A DNA stretch of 64,000 nt from CBDFGN01 sp965247065 (GCA_965247065.1 CBDFGN010000006.1:3472001-3536000); one strand, 5' to 3'. Positions 1 to 8,481 are shown, counted from the first letter of the stretch. Numbers and translations: made by a program. Notes: generated by a model not told the origin, from the sequence alone.

Positions 1-2
1 AT

Positions 3-287
3 TGCGGAGTAGCCCCTTTCCAATACGATTCAGGGAAAACGATTCGCAGCAGGGCCAGAGTGTCACACAGGGCAGACAAGTCGATGAAAGTACTACTACA
101 CTTGGCGGCTATGTCAGCCATCTCTGGTAAAGGAGAATTAAGAGATTATTACCTAAGAAAAGTAGAGGAAGGCAAGAATAAAATGGCTGTACTTAATGCT
201 GTAAGAAACAAAATCATCCACCGAGTATTTGCTTGTGTAAGAGAAAATAGGAAATATGAAAAAATTTATAAGCATGCCCTTGTTTAA
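3..287 (+). CDS. IS110-family transposase, C-terminal part (5' end outside window)
   Basis: An open frame runs in from the left edge and ends at a TAA. It reads CGVAPFQYDSGKTIRSRARV and continues SHRADKSMKVLLHLAAMSAI. This is the conserved C-terminal (Transposase_20) block of IS110/IS116/IS902 DEDD transposases, with the invariant serine of that domain inside the APFQYDSG stretch. IS110 elements normally lack terminal inverted repeats, so the element boundary cannot be set from this end; it lies somewhere between the stop codon and about position 315. The neighbouring cyclase gene on the other strand loses homology at that point, which fits insertion of the element into it. The GTG at 60 is an internal codon, not the start. 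The family call is firm; intactness of the upstream half is unknown. Confidence 0.85.
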   Translation, partial: CGVAPFQYDSGKTIRSRARVSHRADKSMKVLLHLAAMSAISGKGELRDYYLRKVEEGKNKMAVLNAVRNKIIHRVFACVRENRKYEKIYKHALV

Positions 288-299
288 TCCTTAGAAATC

Positions 300-811
300 G
301 CAGGGGATCCCGAAATTGAAATTTGCCGGGCGATTTCCAATAGGACCGCCACTCCACTGGCGTTGTCATTGGCGCCATCCATCGGGTCCCCTTCCTACTC
401 TGGCTCTTTGTCGGCCCAAGGCCGGGTATCCCAATGCGCCGCCAGCAAGATTCTCTTATTGACCCCTAATTGAAACGAAGCAATAATATTCCGGAGTTTC
501 AATTTTGTACCATCAAAAGCCTGTTCTTCAAACTCCTGGGTTACAACCTTAGCTCCATATTTATGCAGTTTGTTCACCAGATATTTCAAGCACTTCCGGT
601 GTCCGGATGTGTTTGGGATGCGTGGGCCAAACGCCAGCTGTTCTTGAATGAACCTGTAGGAGGAATCGGGGTTGAAAATAGGTACTTCTATTGATCTAAT
701 AGGCACCTCATTGGTAGTCTCCGGCGCTTTCCGGGGTTGGCTGCAGCATGCCAAAAGCAAACATGATCCAAGGAGCAGAACTGGAAGATATCCTAACTTT
801 CTATTCCTCAT
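300..811 (-). pseudogene. Glutaminyl-peptide cyclotransferase-like M28 lipoprotein, nonsense mutation and 3' truncation
   Basis: The product begins MRNRKLGYLPVLLLGSCLLL followed by ACC, a lipoprotein signal peptide. Next come FGPRIPNTSGHRKCLKYL and LLAAHWDTRPWADKEP, the N-terminal half and first zinc-ligand region (HWDTRP) of bacterial glutaminyl cyclases (M28 metallopeptidase fold; they convert N-terminal Gln to pyroglutamate in the periplasm). At 395-397 there is an in-frame TAG. Beyond it the same frame continues DGANDNASGVAVLLEIARQ, the family's next metal-binding block, then loses homology and stops near 291. Roughly the last half of the usual length (about 330 residues) is missing next to IS110 sequence. 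The ATG at 809-811 overlaps the cysS stop by 11 bp and has GGGG upstream. The gene is dead because of the truncation, whatever the TAG means. Confidence 0.85.
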
Positions 812-2291
812 AGCCCCAATCCACACCCGTCTTGGAATCGTTCAGAACGATCCCCAAAGCTTTCAGCTGTCCCCGAATAAGATCTACTTGGTCATAATCT
901 TTCGAGGACTTAGCCTGGCTATATAGGTCCAGGACAATGCTCAGCATGCTATTTTGATCAGCAGATTTCTCTTCAGTGATTCCAAGGATGTCCTCAATAA
1001 ATTGGATATAGGTGTCTTTCAGTTTTCTGAAAACAGGTTCACCTAATTCAGCCATTGACAAATTCTTAGTGTGAAGTGAGTTTATCTTTTTCAGTAAGTT
1101 AAATAAGTGCCCGATTGCCGACGCGGTGTTGAAATCATCGTTCATTGCCTGGTAGCAATTATCCACCAGTGAATCTATGTCAGAGATCACCTTTTCATTC
1201 AGTTGTTTTTCGGATTCTTCCTTATACTCAAGGCCCTTGACAGTTTTAAGACCGTTTATTAGTTTGATGTAGCCCTTTTTTGCCGCATCCAAGGCCTCAA
1301 CTGAGAAATCGAGTGTACTCCTGTAATGTGCCTGTAGAATGAAGAACCGAACGGTCATTGGACTTACGGGTCGCTTAATTTTGGCATGAGTGCCACTAAA
1401 CAACTCCTTTAGGGTTATAAAGTTACCCAGTGATTTTCCCATCTTTTGGCCATCAATGGTTATTAAATTGTTGTGCATCCAATATCTGGCTTGATCCGTT
1501 CCATAACAGGTCTGAGTTTGAGCAATCTCGCATTCATGATGTGGGAATAGCAAATCCATCCCCCCCCCGTGAATGTCAAATTCTTCTCCTAAATATTTCG
1601 TGCTCATGGCTGAGCACTCAAGGTGCCAACCCGGATACCCTTCACTCCATGGGGACTTCCATTTCATCAGATGCTCGGGGGTGGCTTTCTTCCACAGAGC
1701 AAAATCTAAGGGGCTTCTTTTCGCTTCCTGACCGGCTAAATCTCGAGATCCCGCCAATAGGTCATCAACAATGCGTCCGGAGAGCTTCCCGTAATGCTTT
1801 TGTTGATTGTATTTAGGAACGTCAAAATAAACTGAACCACCAACTTCGTAAGCTAACCCGCTAAGAATTATGGCCTCGATGAATTCAATTTGCTCTAAAA
1901 TATGACCTGATGCACGAGGCTCGATGCTTGGTGGCAGATTATTCAGGTTTGCCATGTCCTCGTGAAAAGAGGACGAAAACAGCTGTACAATTTCCATCGG
2001 CTCAAGCCTTTCCAGTTTTGCCTTTTTTTCAATCTTATCCTCCCCATCGTCCGAATCGGCTTCAAGATGGCCAACATCGGTTATGTTGCGGACGTAACGA
2101 ACCCTATATCCACTGTGAGTCAGGTATCGAAAAACCACATCAAAAACAATATTTGGGCGGGCATGCCCTAGGTGCGCCTCGCCGTACACTGTAGGACCAC
2201 AAACGTACATCCCGACCAGCGGAGGGTTTAATGGTTGAAACATTTCCTTTTTACGGGTAAGCGTGTTATAAACCTGCAACTCAGTTAGCAT
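801..2291 (-). CDS. cysS: Cysteinyl-tRNA synthetase
   Basis: A 496-residue class I aminoacyl-tRNA synthetase that charges tRNA-Cys in the cytoplasm. The N-terminal block MYVCGPTVYGEAHLGHARP carries the zinc-ligand Cys and the HIGH-like signature. Further zinc ligands sit in WHLECSAMS and FPHHECEIAQ. The KMSKS loop appears as KMGKSLGNF near residue 283, followed by the DALR-type anticodon-binding region. Length and ends match the family. The start is ATG at 2289-2291; a TAAATTTG box lies only 4 bp upstream of it, so the message may be leaderless or have a very short leader. The 3' end overlaps the start of the cyclase pseudogene, suggesting the two were co-transcribed. Confidence 0.97.
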   Translation of the reverse strand: MLTELQVYNTLTRKKEMFQPLNPPLVGMYVCGPTVYGEAHLGHARPNIVFDVVFRYLTHSGYRVRYVRNITDVGHLEADSDDGEDKIEKKAKLERLEPMEIVQLFSSSFHEDMANLNNLPPSIEPRASGHILEQIEFIEAIILSGLAYEVGGSVYFDVPKYNQQKHYGKLSGRIVDDLLAGSRDLAGQEAKRSPLDFALWKKATPEHLMKWKSPWSEGYPGWHLECSAMSTKYLGEEFDIHGGGMDLLFPHHECEIAQTQTCYGTDQARYWMHNNLITIDGQKMGKSLGNFITLKELFSGTHAKIKRPVSPMTVRFFILQAHYRSTLDFSVEALDAAKKGYIKLINGLKTVKGLEYKEESEKQLNEKVISDIDSLVDNCYQAMNDDFNTASAIGHLFNLLKKINSLHTKNLSMAELGEPVFRKLKDTYIQFIEDILGITEEKSADQNSMLSIVLDLYSQAKSSKDYDQVDLIRGQLKALGIVLNDSKTGVDWGYEE

Positions 2292-2295
2292 CCGG

Positions 2296-2330
2296 CAAAT
2301 TTATATATTCGGCTCGAAATTGCTAACAAA
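2296..2330 (-). promoter_or_regulatory. Candidate Bacteroidetes-type promoter for cysS
   Basis: On the minus strand TTTG (2327-2330) is followed after 23 bp by TAAATTTG (2296-2303), which fits the Bacteroidetes -33/-7 pattern TTTG / TAnnTTTG. The -7 box ends 4 bp before the cysS ATG, so transcription would begin at about the start codon. The match is visible; promoter function is inferred, and the spacing is at the long end. Confidence 0.4.
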
Positions 2331-2390
2331 CCGGTTTACAAGCGCGCGCGCTCTGCCATAAACAAGGTGAGGGCATAAATTAGGAAATTT

Positions 2391-2421
2391 TTGTATTTGC
2401 TGATAATATGAATTAAATTTG
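2391..2421 (+). promoter_or_regulatory. Candidate Bacteroidetes-type promoter for rimP-nusA-infB
   Basis: TTG at 2391-2393 (within TTTTTG) is followed after 20 bp by TAAATTTG at 2414-2421, an exact match to the Bacteroidetes -7 consensus TAnnTTTG. The predicted transcript would start near 2428 and run into the hairpin at 2449-2475 before reaching rimP. It is divergent from the cysS promoter candidate about 90 bp away. Confidence 0.5.
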
Positions 2422-2448
2422 CCGTAATATCTGTACGATCTTTAGAGT

Positions 2449-2475
2449 GAGGGGACAAAAAAGTCCCCTCTTTTT
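2449..2475 (+). terminator. Rho-independent terminator in the rimP leader (putative attenuator)
   Basis: A perfect 8-bp stem, GAGGGGAC and GTCCCCTC, with an A6 loop is followed directly by TTTTT. It has the classic intrinsic-terminator form on the + strand and lies only 11 bp upstream of the rimP start. Because the only + strand promoter candidate lies just upstream, it would terminate the operon's own leader transcript rather than an upstream gene; cysS runs the other way. Attenuation of the rimP-nusA-infB operon has precedent in proteobacterial rimP leaders. Its use here is inferred. Confidence 0.75.
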
Positions 2476-2486
2476 GTTAAGAGATT

Positions 2487-2975
2487 TTGCCTCTGGTAAG
2501 TGATATAGAGAGATTTGTTAATGCGGTTATTGATACCAAGGATCTTTTCTTGGTTGAGGTTATTGTATCAAACAAAAGTCCGTTAAGAATCCAGGTTTTA
2601 GTGGATAGCGACGTAGGTTTGGATATCGCCAAATGCGCGGCTATAAGTCGGCAGTTAGCCACCTTGCTCGATTCAGAGCAGGTCATTCGGGATCCTTATA
2701 ACCTCGAAGTTTCTTCTCCTGGGTTGGGCCAGCCCCTAAAATACCGGAGGCAATATCTCAAGAACATAGGCAGACGGATCCAGGTCACGCTTGTTGGTGA
2801 GGATCATAAACAAGGCGAACTGTTGGAAGTTGGGGAAAGCTCTATTGTGGTGAACGAGGAAGTGGCTCCAGCGATCCGGAATCCCGGGTCTAATCGCCGA
2901 ATGGGGTCCCAGGAAGTCGTGATCCCGTTTGATCAAATAGGACAAGCTAAAGTGTTGGTATCATTTAAGAAATAA
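2487..2975 (+). CDS. rimP: Ribosome maturation factor RimP
   Basis: A 162-residue RimP/YhbC protein needed for 30S subunit maturation. The N-terminal domain contains the conserved acidic block VLVDSDVGLDIAKCAAISR and the signature YNLEVSSPGLGQPL. The C-terminal SH3-like (Sm-fold) domain follows, ending VVIPFDQIGQAKVLVSF. The start is not an ATG: the only in-frame initiators after the TAA at 2478-2480 are ATT (2484) and TTG (2487), and TTG is chosen. A weak start next to a terminator hairpin suggests expression is held down at this point. It is followed by nusA after 9 bp, in the classic rimP-nusA-infB order. Confidence 0.93.
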   Translation: MPLVSDIERFVNAVIDTKDLFLVEVIVSNKSPLRIQVLVDSDVGLDIAKCAAISRQLATLLDSEQVIRDPYNLEVSSPGLGQPLKYRRQYLKNIGRRIQVTLVGEDHKQGELLEVGESSIVVNEEVAPAIRNPGSNRRMGSQEVVIPFDQIGQAKVLVSFKK

Positions 2976-2984
2976 GTAATCGAA

Positions 2985-4226
2985 ATGGACAGTGGTATTT
3001 TAATTGAATCGTTTGCTGAGTTTGCCCATAACAAAAACGTAGATAGGCCCACTATGATCCGAATCTTGGAGGATGTGTTTCGCACAATGATCCGTAAAAG
3101 ATATCTAACCGATGAAAACTTTGACATAATCATTAACGCAGACAAAGGCGACTTGGAAATCTGGAGGTTCCGTGAGATCGTGGACGACAATTCCGAGGAT
3201 ATCTGGGACCACGACAAGATCTCACTAACTGAAGCACAGAAAATCGAGCCCGATTTCGAAATCGGAGAGGAAGTTGCGGAGGAAGTGAAGTTGGAAGATT
3301 TCGGAAGGAGGGCTGTAATGACCGCCAGGCAAACCTTAATCCAAAGAATCAAGGACCTGGAAAAGGACATTCTGTTTCAGAAGTACAAGGAACTAGTTAG
3401 CGAAATTATCACCGGCGAAGTGTACCAGGTTCTAACTAAGGAAATCTTGATGATTGATGCCGAGGGCAATGAACTAATCTTGCCCAAATCTGAACAGATC
3501 TACAAGGATCGGTATCGTAAAGGTGACTCCATTAGAGCTATCGTTCACCGGGTGGAAATGGTGAACGGAAATCCCAGGATTATTCTCTCCCGGACCTCTT
3601 CTCAATTTCTGGAACGATTGTTCGAGAGTGAGGTGCCCGAGGTCTACGACGGTCTTATAACCATTAAGAGGGTTGTTCGGGAGCCTGGTGAAAGAGCCAA
3701 AGTTGCGGTGGAATCTTACGATGACAGAATTGACCCGGTTGGAGCCTGTGTGGGTATGAAAGGGTCCCGGATCCACAGTATTGTCAGGGAGCTCCAAAAC
3801 GAGAATATAGACGTGATCAACTTCACGGAGAACACGGACCTTTACATTTCAAGAGCTCTAAGCCCAGCTAAAATCACCAGCCTAAAGGTGGACATCGACA
3901 ATGGAAGGGTCTCAGTTTATTTGAAGCCCGATCAGGTTTCCCTGGCTATTGGAAAGGGAGGCCAGAATATCAAACTGGCAAGTAAACTGGTCGGATTGGA
4001 GATCGACGTTTTCCGTGAATTGGGTCAGTATGAAGAAGAGGATGTAGATCTCCTCGAATTCTCGGATGAAATTGAGGACTGGGTCATTGAGGAATTCAAA
4101 AAAATTGGACTTGACACGGCCAAGAGTGTCTTAATAATGCCCCGAGAAGACCTGGTGAGGCGGACGGATCTCGAAGAAGAGACGGTCGATGAGGTGCTTG
4201 GTATTCTGAAACAAGAATTTGAGTAA
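2985..4226 (+). CDS. nusA: Transcription elongation/termination factor NusA
   Basis: A 413-residue NusA. Order: N-terminal RNA polymerase-binding domain (about 1-130), S1 domain (about 135-200, beginning GEVYQVLTKEILMID), then KH1 and KH2 (GMKGSRIHSIVREL and IGKGGQNIKLASKLVG carry the GxxG loops), and a short acidic C-terminal tail with one helix-hairpin-helix-like repeat (LDTAKSVLIMPREDL). This matches the usual Bacteroidetes length, without the long E. coli AR domains. It binds RNA polymerase and nascent RNA to control pausing, termination and antitermination. It lies between rimP and infB and is a natural candidate to act on the leader hairpin of its own operon. Confidence 0.97.
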   Translation: MDSGILIESFAEFAHNKNVDRPTMIRILEDVFRTMIRKRYLTDENFDIIINADKGDLEIWRFREIVDDNSEDIWDHDKISLTEAQKIEPDFEIGEEVAEEVKLEDFGRRAVMTARQTLIQRIKDLEKDILFQKYKELVSEIITGEVYQVLTKEILMIDAEGNELILPKSEQIYKDRYRKGDSIRAIVHRVEMVNGNPRIILSRTSSQFLERLFESEVPEVYDGLITIKRVVREPGERAKVAVESYDDRIDPVGACVGMKGSRIHSIVRELQNENIDVINFTENTDLYISRALSPAKITSLKVDIDNGRVSVYLKPDQVSLAIGKGGQNIKLASKLVGLEIDVFRELGQYEEEDVDLLEFSDEIEDWVIEEFKKIGLDTAKSVLIMPREDLVRRTDLEEETVDEVLGILKQEFE

Positions 4227-4250
4227 ATTTGTAGATATTGAGACTGGAAT

Positions 4251-7037
4251 ATGGCAGGGGAAAAAACTTTTAGATTAAGTCAAGTAGCCAGGAAGCTGAA
4301 TGTTGGCACCGCCACAATAGCCGAAACTTTGGAGTCCAAAGGGTTCGAGATTGAGAACAAACCGAACTCTAAGATCACTTTGGAGCAATTTGACATGTTG
4401 TCTAAGGAGTTTGAATCTTCAGCCATGGATAAGGAGGAGGCGCTTGGATTGATGATCGGCCAAAAACATGCCGACAACCTGGTCATTGATTCGGAGAGCG
4501 GGGTCGAGTCCCGAAAAAGGTTTGATGAAGAGGAGTTCTTCATCAAAGACAATTCGCTTGATCAGGAAACCTTAGAAGCAGAAAAAGAAGAAGCATCCCC
4601 CGCGACGGAGACTGAGGAAAGTGCCCCGGAAGAGGTCCTTCAACCTGAGGAGAAAAAGGTAGAAACCGACGCACCGAAGCTCCGAGGAGTAAAAGTTCTG
4701 GGAAAAATTGAACTTGATACAGCCAAGACAGAAGAACCAGCTACAAAAGCGGCTGAGGAGCCGGCGGATATGGAATCCGAAAAGAAGGATGAGGAAGAAG
4801 CCCTTGTAGAAGAACCTGCCCTGCCAGAGGAACCAGTAGCGCAGGTCAAGCAGCAACCCCAAGAAGAGGAAGAGGAAGCCCCCACACTGGAGTCTGAAGT
4901 TATCCAGGCTAAAGCCGATGCTTTGAAAGGCTTAACGGTGGTTGGAAAAATAGATCTACCGGCTGAGAAAAAAAAGGAGAAGCCGGTTGCATCATCGGAT
5001 GACCAGAAGGAACAACAACGGAAAAAACGTCCTCGAAAGAGGATGGCGGTCTCGGAGCGATCCGGTGACGGAAGGGGGAGAACAGATGGCAAAACTGACA
5101 GAAGACCAAGTAGAGTCAGTAAGGAAGAGCCATCCGATAAGGAAATCCAGGATCAAATCAAGGCGACGCTGGCCAAACTAAGCGGCGGCAAAAGAAGCGG
5201 GGTAAGCCGGTCGAAGTACAAGAAAGATAAAAGATCTGCCGTTGCCAGTGCGACTGAAGAAAAGCTTCAGCAAGAGCAGGAAAAGGCCAAAGTCCTGAAG
5301 GTCACCGAATTCATTTCGGTCCATGATCTGGCCTCGTTAATTGACGTCACAGTAAATGATGTCATATCCACTTGTATGGAGTTGGGACTGTTTGTATCGA
5401 TCAACCAAAGACTGGATGCAGAGACCATTACCGTAATTGCCGATGAATTCGGATACGAAGTTGAGTTCACAAGCAGCGAGGAGGAAGTTTCGGACGATGA
5501 CTTGGTTGATCCGGAGGAGGATGTTACCGAACGAGCGCCCATTGTCACTATCATGGGTCATGTTGACCACGGCAAGACCTCCCTTTTGGATTTTATCCGG
5601 CATTCCAAGGTAACAGAAGGAGAAGCAGGCGGAATCACTCAGCACATAGGGGCGTACGACGTGACCACCAAAGGTGGCAAGCGAATTGCATTCCTGGATA
5701 CTCCTGGGCACGAAGCTTTTACCGCCATGCGGGCTCGCGGTGCAAAGGTTACCGATATTGTGATCATAGTAATCGCCGCGGATGATAGCGTGATGCCTCA
5801 AACAAAGGAGGCTATCAATCATGCGCAAGTCGCCGGAGTGCCGATTGTGATAGCCATCAACAAGATTGACCGGCCTAATTCCAACCCTGAAAAGATCAAA
5901 GAAGAGCTTTCTGGAATTAACATTCTTGTCGAGGACTGGGGTGGAAAGTATCAGTGCCAACAGGTGTCCGCCAAAACCGGTGAAGGAGTAGAGGAACTGT
6001 TGGAAAAGGTCCTCTTAGAGGCCGAACTGTTGGATCTAAAGGCCAACGCTAACAAGGCGGCCATGGGCACAGTGATTGAAGCCTCCCTGGATAAAGGAAG
6101 GGGATATGTAACAACCGTACTGGTCCAGGCCGGAACGTTAAGAATCGGTGATGTCATCATGTCCGGCTCTCATTTTGGCCGGGTCAAGGCGATGTTCGAC
6201 CATCGAGGTAAGAAATTGTCCGAAACGGGCCCATCCACGCCGGTGGTGATTCTTGGGCTGGACGGGGCTCCTCAAGCTGGTGAGAAACTTAGTGTAATGA
6301 CCTCCGAAAGGGAAGCACGCGAACAGGCCACCAAGAGGGAGCAAATTCAGCGCGAACAGGACATACGAACCAGAAAGCACATTACTCTGGATGAGATTGG
6401 ACGACGATTGGCCATAGGCTCATTTAAGGAACTTAATGTAATTGTCAAGGGCGATGTGGACGGGTCGGTCGAAGCTCTGTCCGATTCACTTCTTAAACTT
6501 TCCACAGAGGAGATCATCGTATCCATTATACAGAAAGGAGTAGGCCAAATATCAGAATCTGATGTGCTATTTGCATCCGCATCGGATGCGGTAATTGTCG
6601 GGTTCCAGGTCCGACCCTCAGCGGGTGCTAAAAAGGTAGCCGAGCAGGAGGAAATCGAGATTCGGCTGTATTCGGTAATTTATGATGCCATTAATGATGT
6701 AAAAGATGCAATGGAAGGAATGCTGACGCCTACCGAGCAGGAGGTCATCACCGGCAACGTCGAAGTCAGGGACGTCTTCAAAATATCCAAAACGGGAACG
6801 GTTGCTGGTTGCATGGTTACAGATGGCACTATTAAAAGGGCAAACCAGATTAGATTAATCCGGGATGGAATTGTGGTCTATTCTGGCGACCTAAATCAAT
6901 TAAAGCGGTTCAAGGATGATGTCCAGGAAGTTAAGGCCGGTTACGAATGCGGTATCAGCATCAAGAATTTTAATGATATTAAGGTTGGCGATGTTATAGA
7001 GGCCTACGAAATCCAGGAAATCAAGCGAACCCTTTGA
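4251..7037 (+). CDS. infB: Translation initiation factor IF-2
   Basis: A 928-residue IF-2 that delivers fMet-tRNA to the 30S initiation complex. The short N-terminal IF2_N domain (LSQVARKLNVGTATIAETL) is followed by a long low-complexity linker (about residues 90-330) rich in Glu, Lys, Pro and Ala and then in Arg/Lys. A second IF2_N-like segment lies near 345-400. The GTPase core begins near 435: GHVDHGKT (G1), DTPGHEAF (G3), NKID (G4). Domain II/III and the C-terminal domain with RDGIVVYSGDLNQLKRFKDDV follow. The linker composition creates several spurious long frames on the opposite strand. Last gene of the rimP operon. Confidence 0.97.
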   Translation: MAGEKTFRLSQVARKLNVGTATIAETLESKGFEIENKPNSKITLEQFDMLSKEFESSAMDKEEALGLMIGQKHADNLVIDSESGVESRKRFDEEEFFIKDNSLDQETLEAEKEEASPATETEESAPEEVLQPEEKKVETDAPKLRGVKVLGKIELDTAKTEEPATKAAEEPADMESEKKDEEEALVEEPALPEEPVAQVKQQPQEEEEEAPTLESEVIQAKADALKGLTVVGKIDLPAEKKKEKPVASSDDQKEQQRKKRPRKRMAVSERSGDGRGRTDGKTDRRPSRVSKEEPSDKEIQDQIKATLAKLSGGKRSGVSRSKYKKDKRSAVASATEEKLQQEQEKAKVLKVTEFISVHDLASLIDVTVNDVISTCMELGLFVSINQRLDAETITVIADEFGYEVEFTSSEEEVSDDDLVDPEEDVTERAPIVTIMGHVDHGKTSLLDFIRHSKVTEGEAGGITQHIGAYDVTTKGGKRIAFLDTPGHEAFTAMRARGAKVTDIVIIVIAADDSVMPQTKEAINHAQVAGVPIVIAINKIDRPNSNPEKIKEELSGINILVEDWGGKYQCQQVSAKTGEGVEELLEKVLLEAELLDLKANANKAAMGTVIEASLDKGRGYVTTVLVQAGTLRIGDVIMSGSHFGRVKAMFDHRGKKLSETGPSTPVVILGLDGAPQAGEKLSVMTSEREAREQATKREQIQREQDIRTRKHITLDEIGRRLAIGSFKELNVIVKGDVDGSVEALSDSLLKLSTEEIIVSIIQKGVGQISESDVLFASASDAVIVGFQVRPSAGAKKVAEQEEIEIRLYSVIYDAINDVKDAMEGMLTPTEQEVITGNVEVRDVFKISKTGTVAGCMVTDGTIKRANQIRLIRDGIVVYSGDLNQLKRFKDDVQEVKAGYECGISIKNFNDIKVGDVIEAYEIQEIKRTL

Positions 7038-7055
7038 TCCCCTTAGCCAGCAAGA

Positions 7056-7238
7056 ATGAATTCGCTTCGGCTGCTCATTCAAATCCTGATTATTTATGCC
7101 ATGCTCAGCACTTTACTTGGAATGATAAGACCATGGTGGGTGCTATGGTGGATGGATTCCCAATACCGGCTGAAGGTGCTTTATGTCTATTTCTTTCCGG
7201 GTGCGTTGTTGATTATGGGGTATCTTTTACTCTTTTGA
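7056..7238 (+). CDS. Small tryptophan-rich membrane protein
   Basis: A 60-residue protein with two predicted membrane segments: SLRLLIQILIIYAMLSTLLG and, after RPWWVLWWMDSQYRLKVL, a second hydrophobic stretch YVYFFPGALLIMGYLLLF. The Trp-rich loop and two-helix form look like small proteins that sit after infB in other Cytophagales; that resemblance is from memory. It starts 18 bp after the infB stop and ends 1 bp before the convergent gene's stop, filling the gap exactly. An overlapping frame of similar length starting at 7034 looks less protein-like. Function unknown. Confidence 0.6.
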   Translation: MNSLRLLIQILIIYAMLSTLLGMIRPWWVLWWMDSQYRLKVLYVYFFPGALLIMGYLLLF

Positions 7239-7697
7239 TCATCCCGTCTTGAGCTCCAGAGTCTTTTCCAGGTAGTTTATCTTATCCATTTCTTCCTGGC
7301 TAACCCCGCTGGAGGCTTCCGCGAACAAGTAGAGCGTTTCGGCCACAAATTTTTTCGCGTGTTCATTAGCTGCCAGGTAGGTTTTCAGAGCATTAAGAAA
7401 CTTTTCCTCCCAATCTTGGAGATTTTTTATGAGGTACTTGAATTCGCCTCGATAAAGCAGAGTAAGGTTTTCAGCCGCTTCTTCGCTGTCACCTTCCTTA
7501 TAGGAATGGCCCAGTCCGCTCGCCAATTTCTTGCAGTATAGCCACTCCTCCCTGTCCACGATGCCGTCGCTGGCAGCCACCAAAAGAGTTGGGAAAAAAG
7601 CAACGAATGAGGCAAACTGCTGCTCACTCATCTCAATGTAGCGCTCAACCGTGTACTCCTCGTATAGCGGTCTTATGTGTTCTAATCCGTTCGACAT
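7239..7697 (-). CDS. TerB-like all-helical cytoplasmic protein
   Basis: A 152-residue soluble, largely helical protein. The segment FPTLLVAASDGIVDREEWLY resembles the first helices and acidic metal-binding patch of TerB-type domains (asn/asp-glu cluster after an AASDG-like turn), with a second acidic region KNLQDWEEKFLNALKTYL. No signal peptide or membrane segment. It sits upstream of nothing obvious: the next minus-strand gene (7722-8461) reads towards it with a 24-bp gap, so the two may be co-transcribed. The TerB assignment is a pattern-level judgement. Confidence 0.6.
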   Translation of the reverse strand: MSNGLEHIRPLYEEYTVERYIEMSEQQFASFVAFFPTLLVAASDGIVDREEWLYCKKLASGLGHSYKEGDSEEAAENLTLLYRGEFKYLIKNLQDWEEKFLNALKTYLAANEHAKKFVAETLYLFAEASSGVSQEEMDKINYLEKTLELKTG

Positions 7698-7721
7698 CCG
7701 TCGCCCAATATAGCCATTTTA

Positions 7722-8461
7722 TCAGATTTCTATGATCATCCGGTACTGTTCATAGAGGCTATATATCTCCCGTACATAGTTGAAAGGCTCTGCACCTCTG
7801 CAATATCCATGTTTTACCACGGGATCCCTAAAATATTCTGATCGGGACTTTTGAAGAAGGAAGTAGGCAACGTTATCGTCCCATACCATCGGATTTCGAC
7901 TATACTTCTCAGCAAGATTCTGGGCGTCCAACACGTGCCCCTGACCTACATTATACGATCCCAATATGAACTTGTGTCGCTCCACGGAGTCCGGAACTTT
8001 GTTGGACCAAAAGTTTTCCAACCATTGAATATGTTTGGTCCCACCCATAATGTTCTGGGCCGGATCGAGAAAATTCTCTACACCATACGCTTTGCCGGTC
8101 CGCGGCATCAACTGCATTAATCCGCTGGCGCCAACCCACGACTTAGCTTCTGGGTCAAATTTAGATTCTCTGAAGATAAGGGCTGCCAAAAGTCTCCAAT
8201 CCCAATCCAGGGAATCAGCGGCCTGCTTAATTAGGTCATCGTAAGCCGACAAAGCCCCTCCATCCACCGCAACCAAGCCGCTTGAAACTCTTTTCAGGTA
8301 ATTCTTAGAGTTTCGGTAGTATTTATCATAGATGACATTGTAGTCTACGGGATCAATTTCAAAGTTAGGTTCCGGATCCGAACTTCAGCAAGTGGGTGTG
8401 TCTCCTGACAGGACAAAACCAGCTCCGCCAGGAGTACCAAGAGAATCGTTGGCAACCTCAT
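7722..8461 (-). pseudogene. MltF-like lytic transglycosylase lipoprotein, one frameshift
   Basis: The main body (7722-8276) is an SLT-type GH23 domain: AALIFRESKFDPEAKSWVGA holds the catalytic Glu, followed by GLMQLMPRTGKAYGV, LGSYNVGQGHVLDAQ and the C-terminal NYVREIYSLYEQYR. The same frame continues upstream as EPNFEIDPVDYNVIYDKYYR. A lipoprotein signal, MRLPTILLVLLAELVLSCQE, is encoded from ATG 8459-8461 in a different frame. The two meet at about 8371-8385, so one single-nucleotide indel separates export signal and enzyme. Without the shift this would be a periplasmic murein lytic transglycosylase of about 245 residues, lacking the solute-binding domain of full MltF. It could be a true mutation or a sequence error. 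Confidence 0.75.
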
Positions 8462-8481
8462 AGGCTAGGTTAAAACAAGGA

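Noticed and set aside
4280..5554. Long minus-strand frames opposite infB (for example 4640-5092)
   Set aside because: They are Ser/Phe-rich mirror images of the Glu/Lys-rich IF-2 linker and have no start signals or family features.
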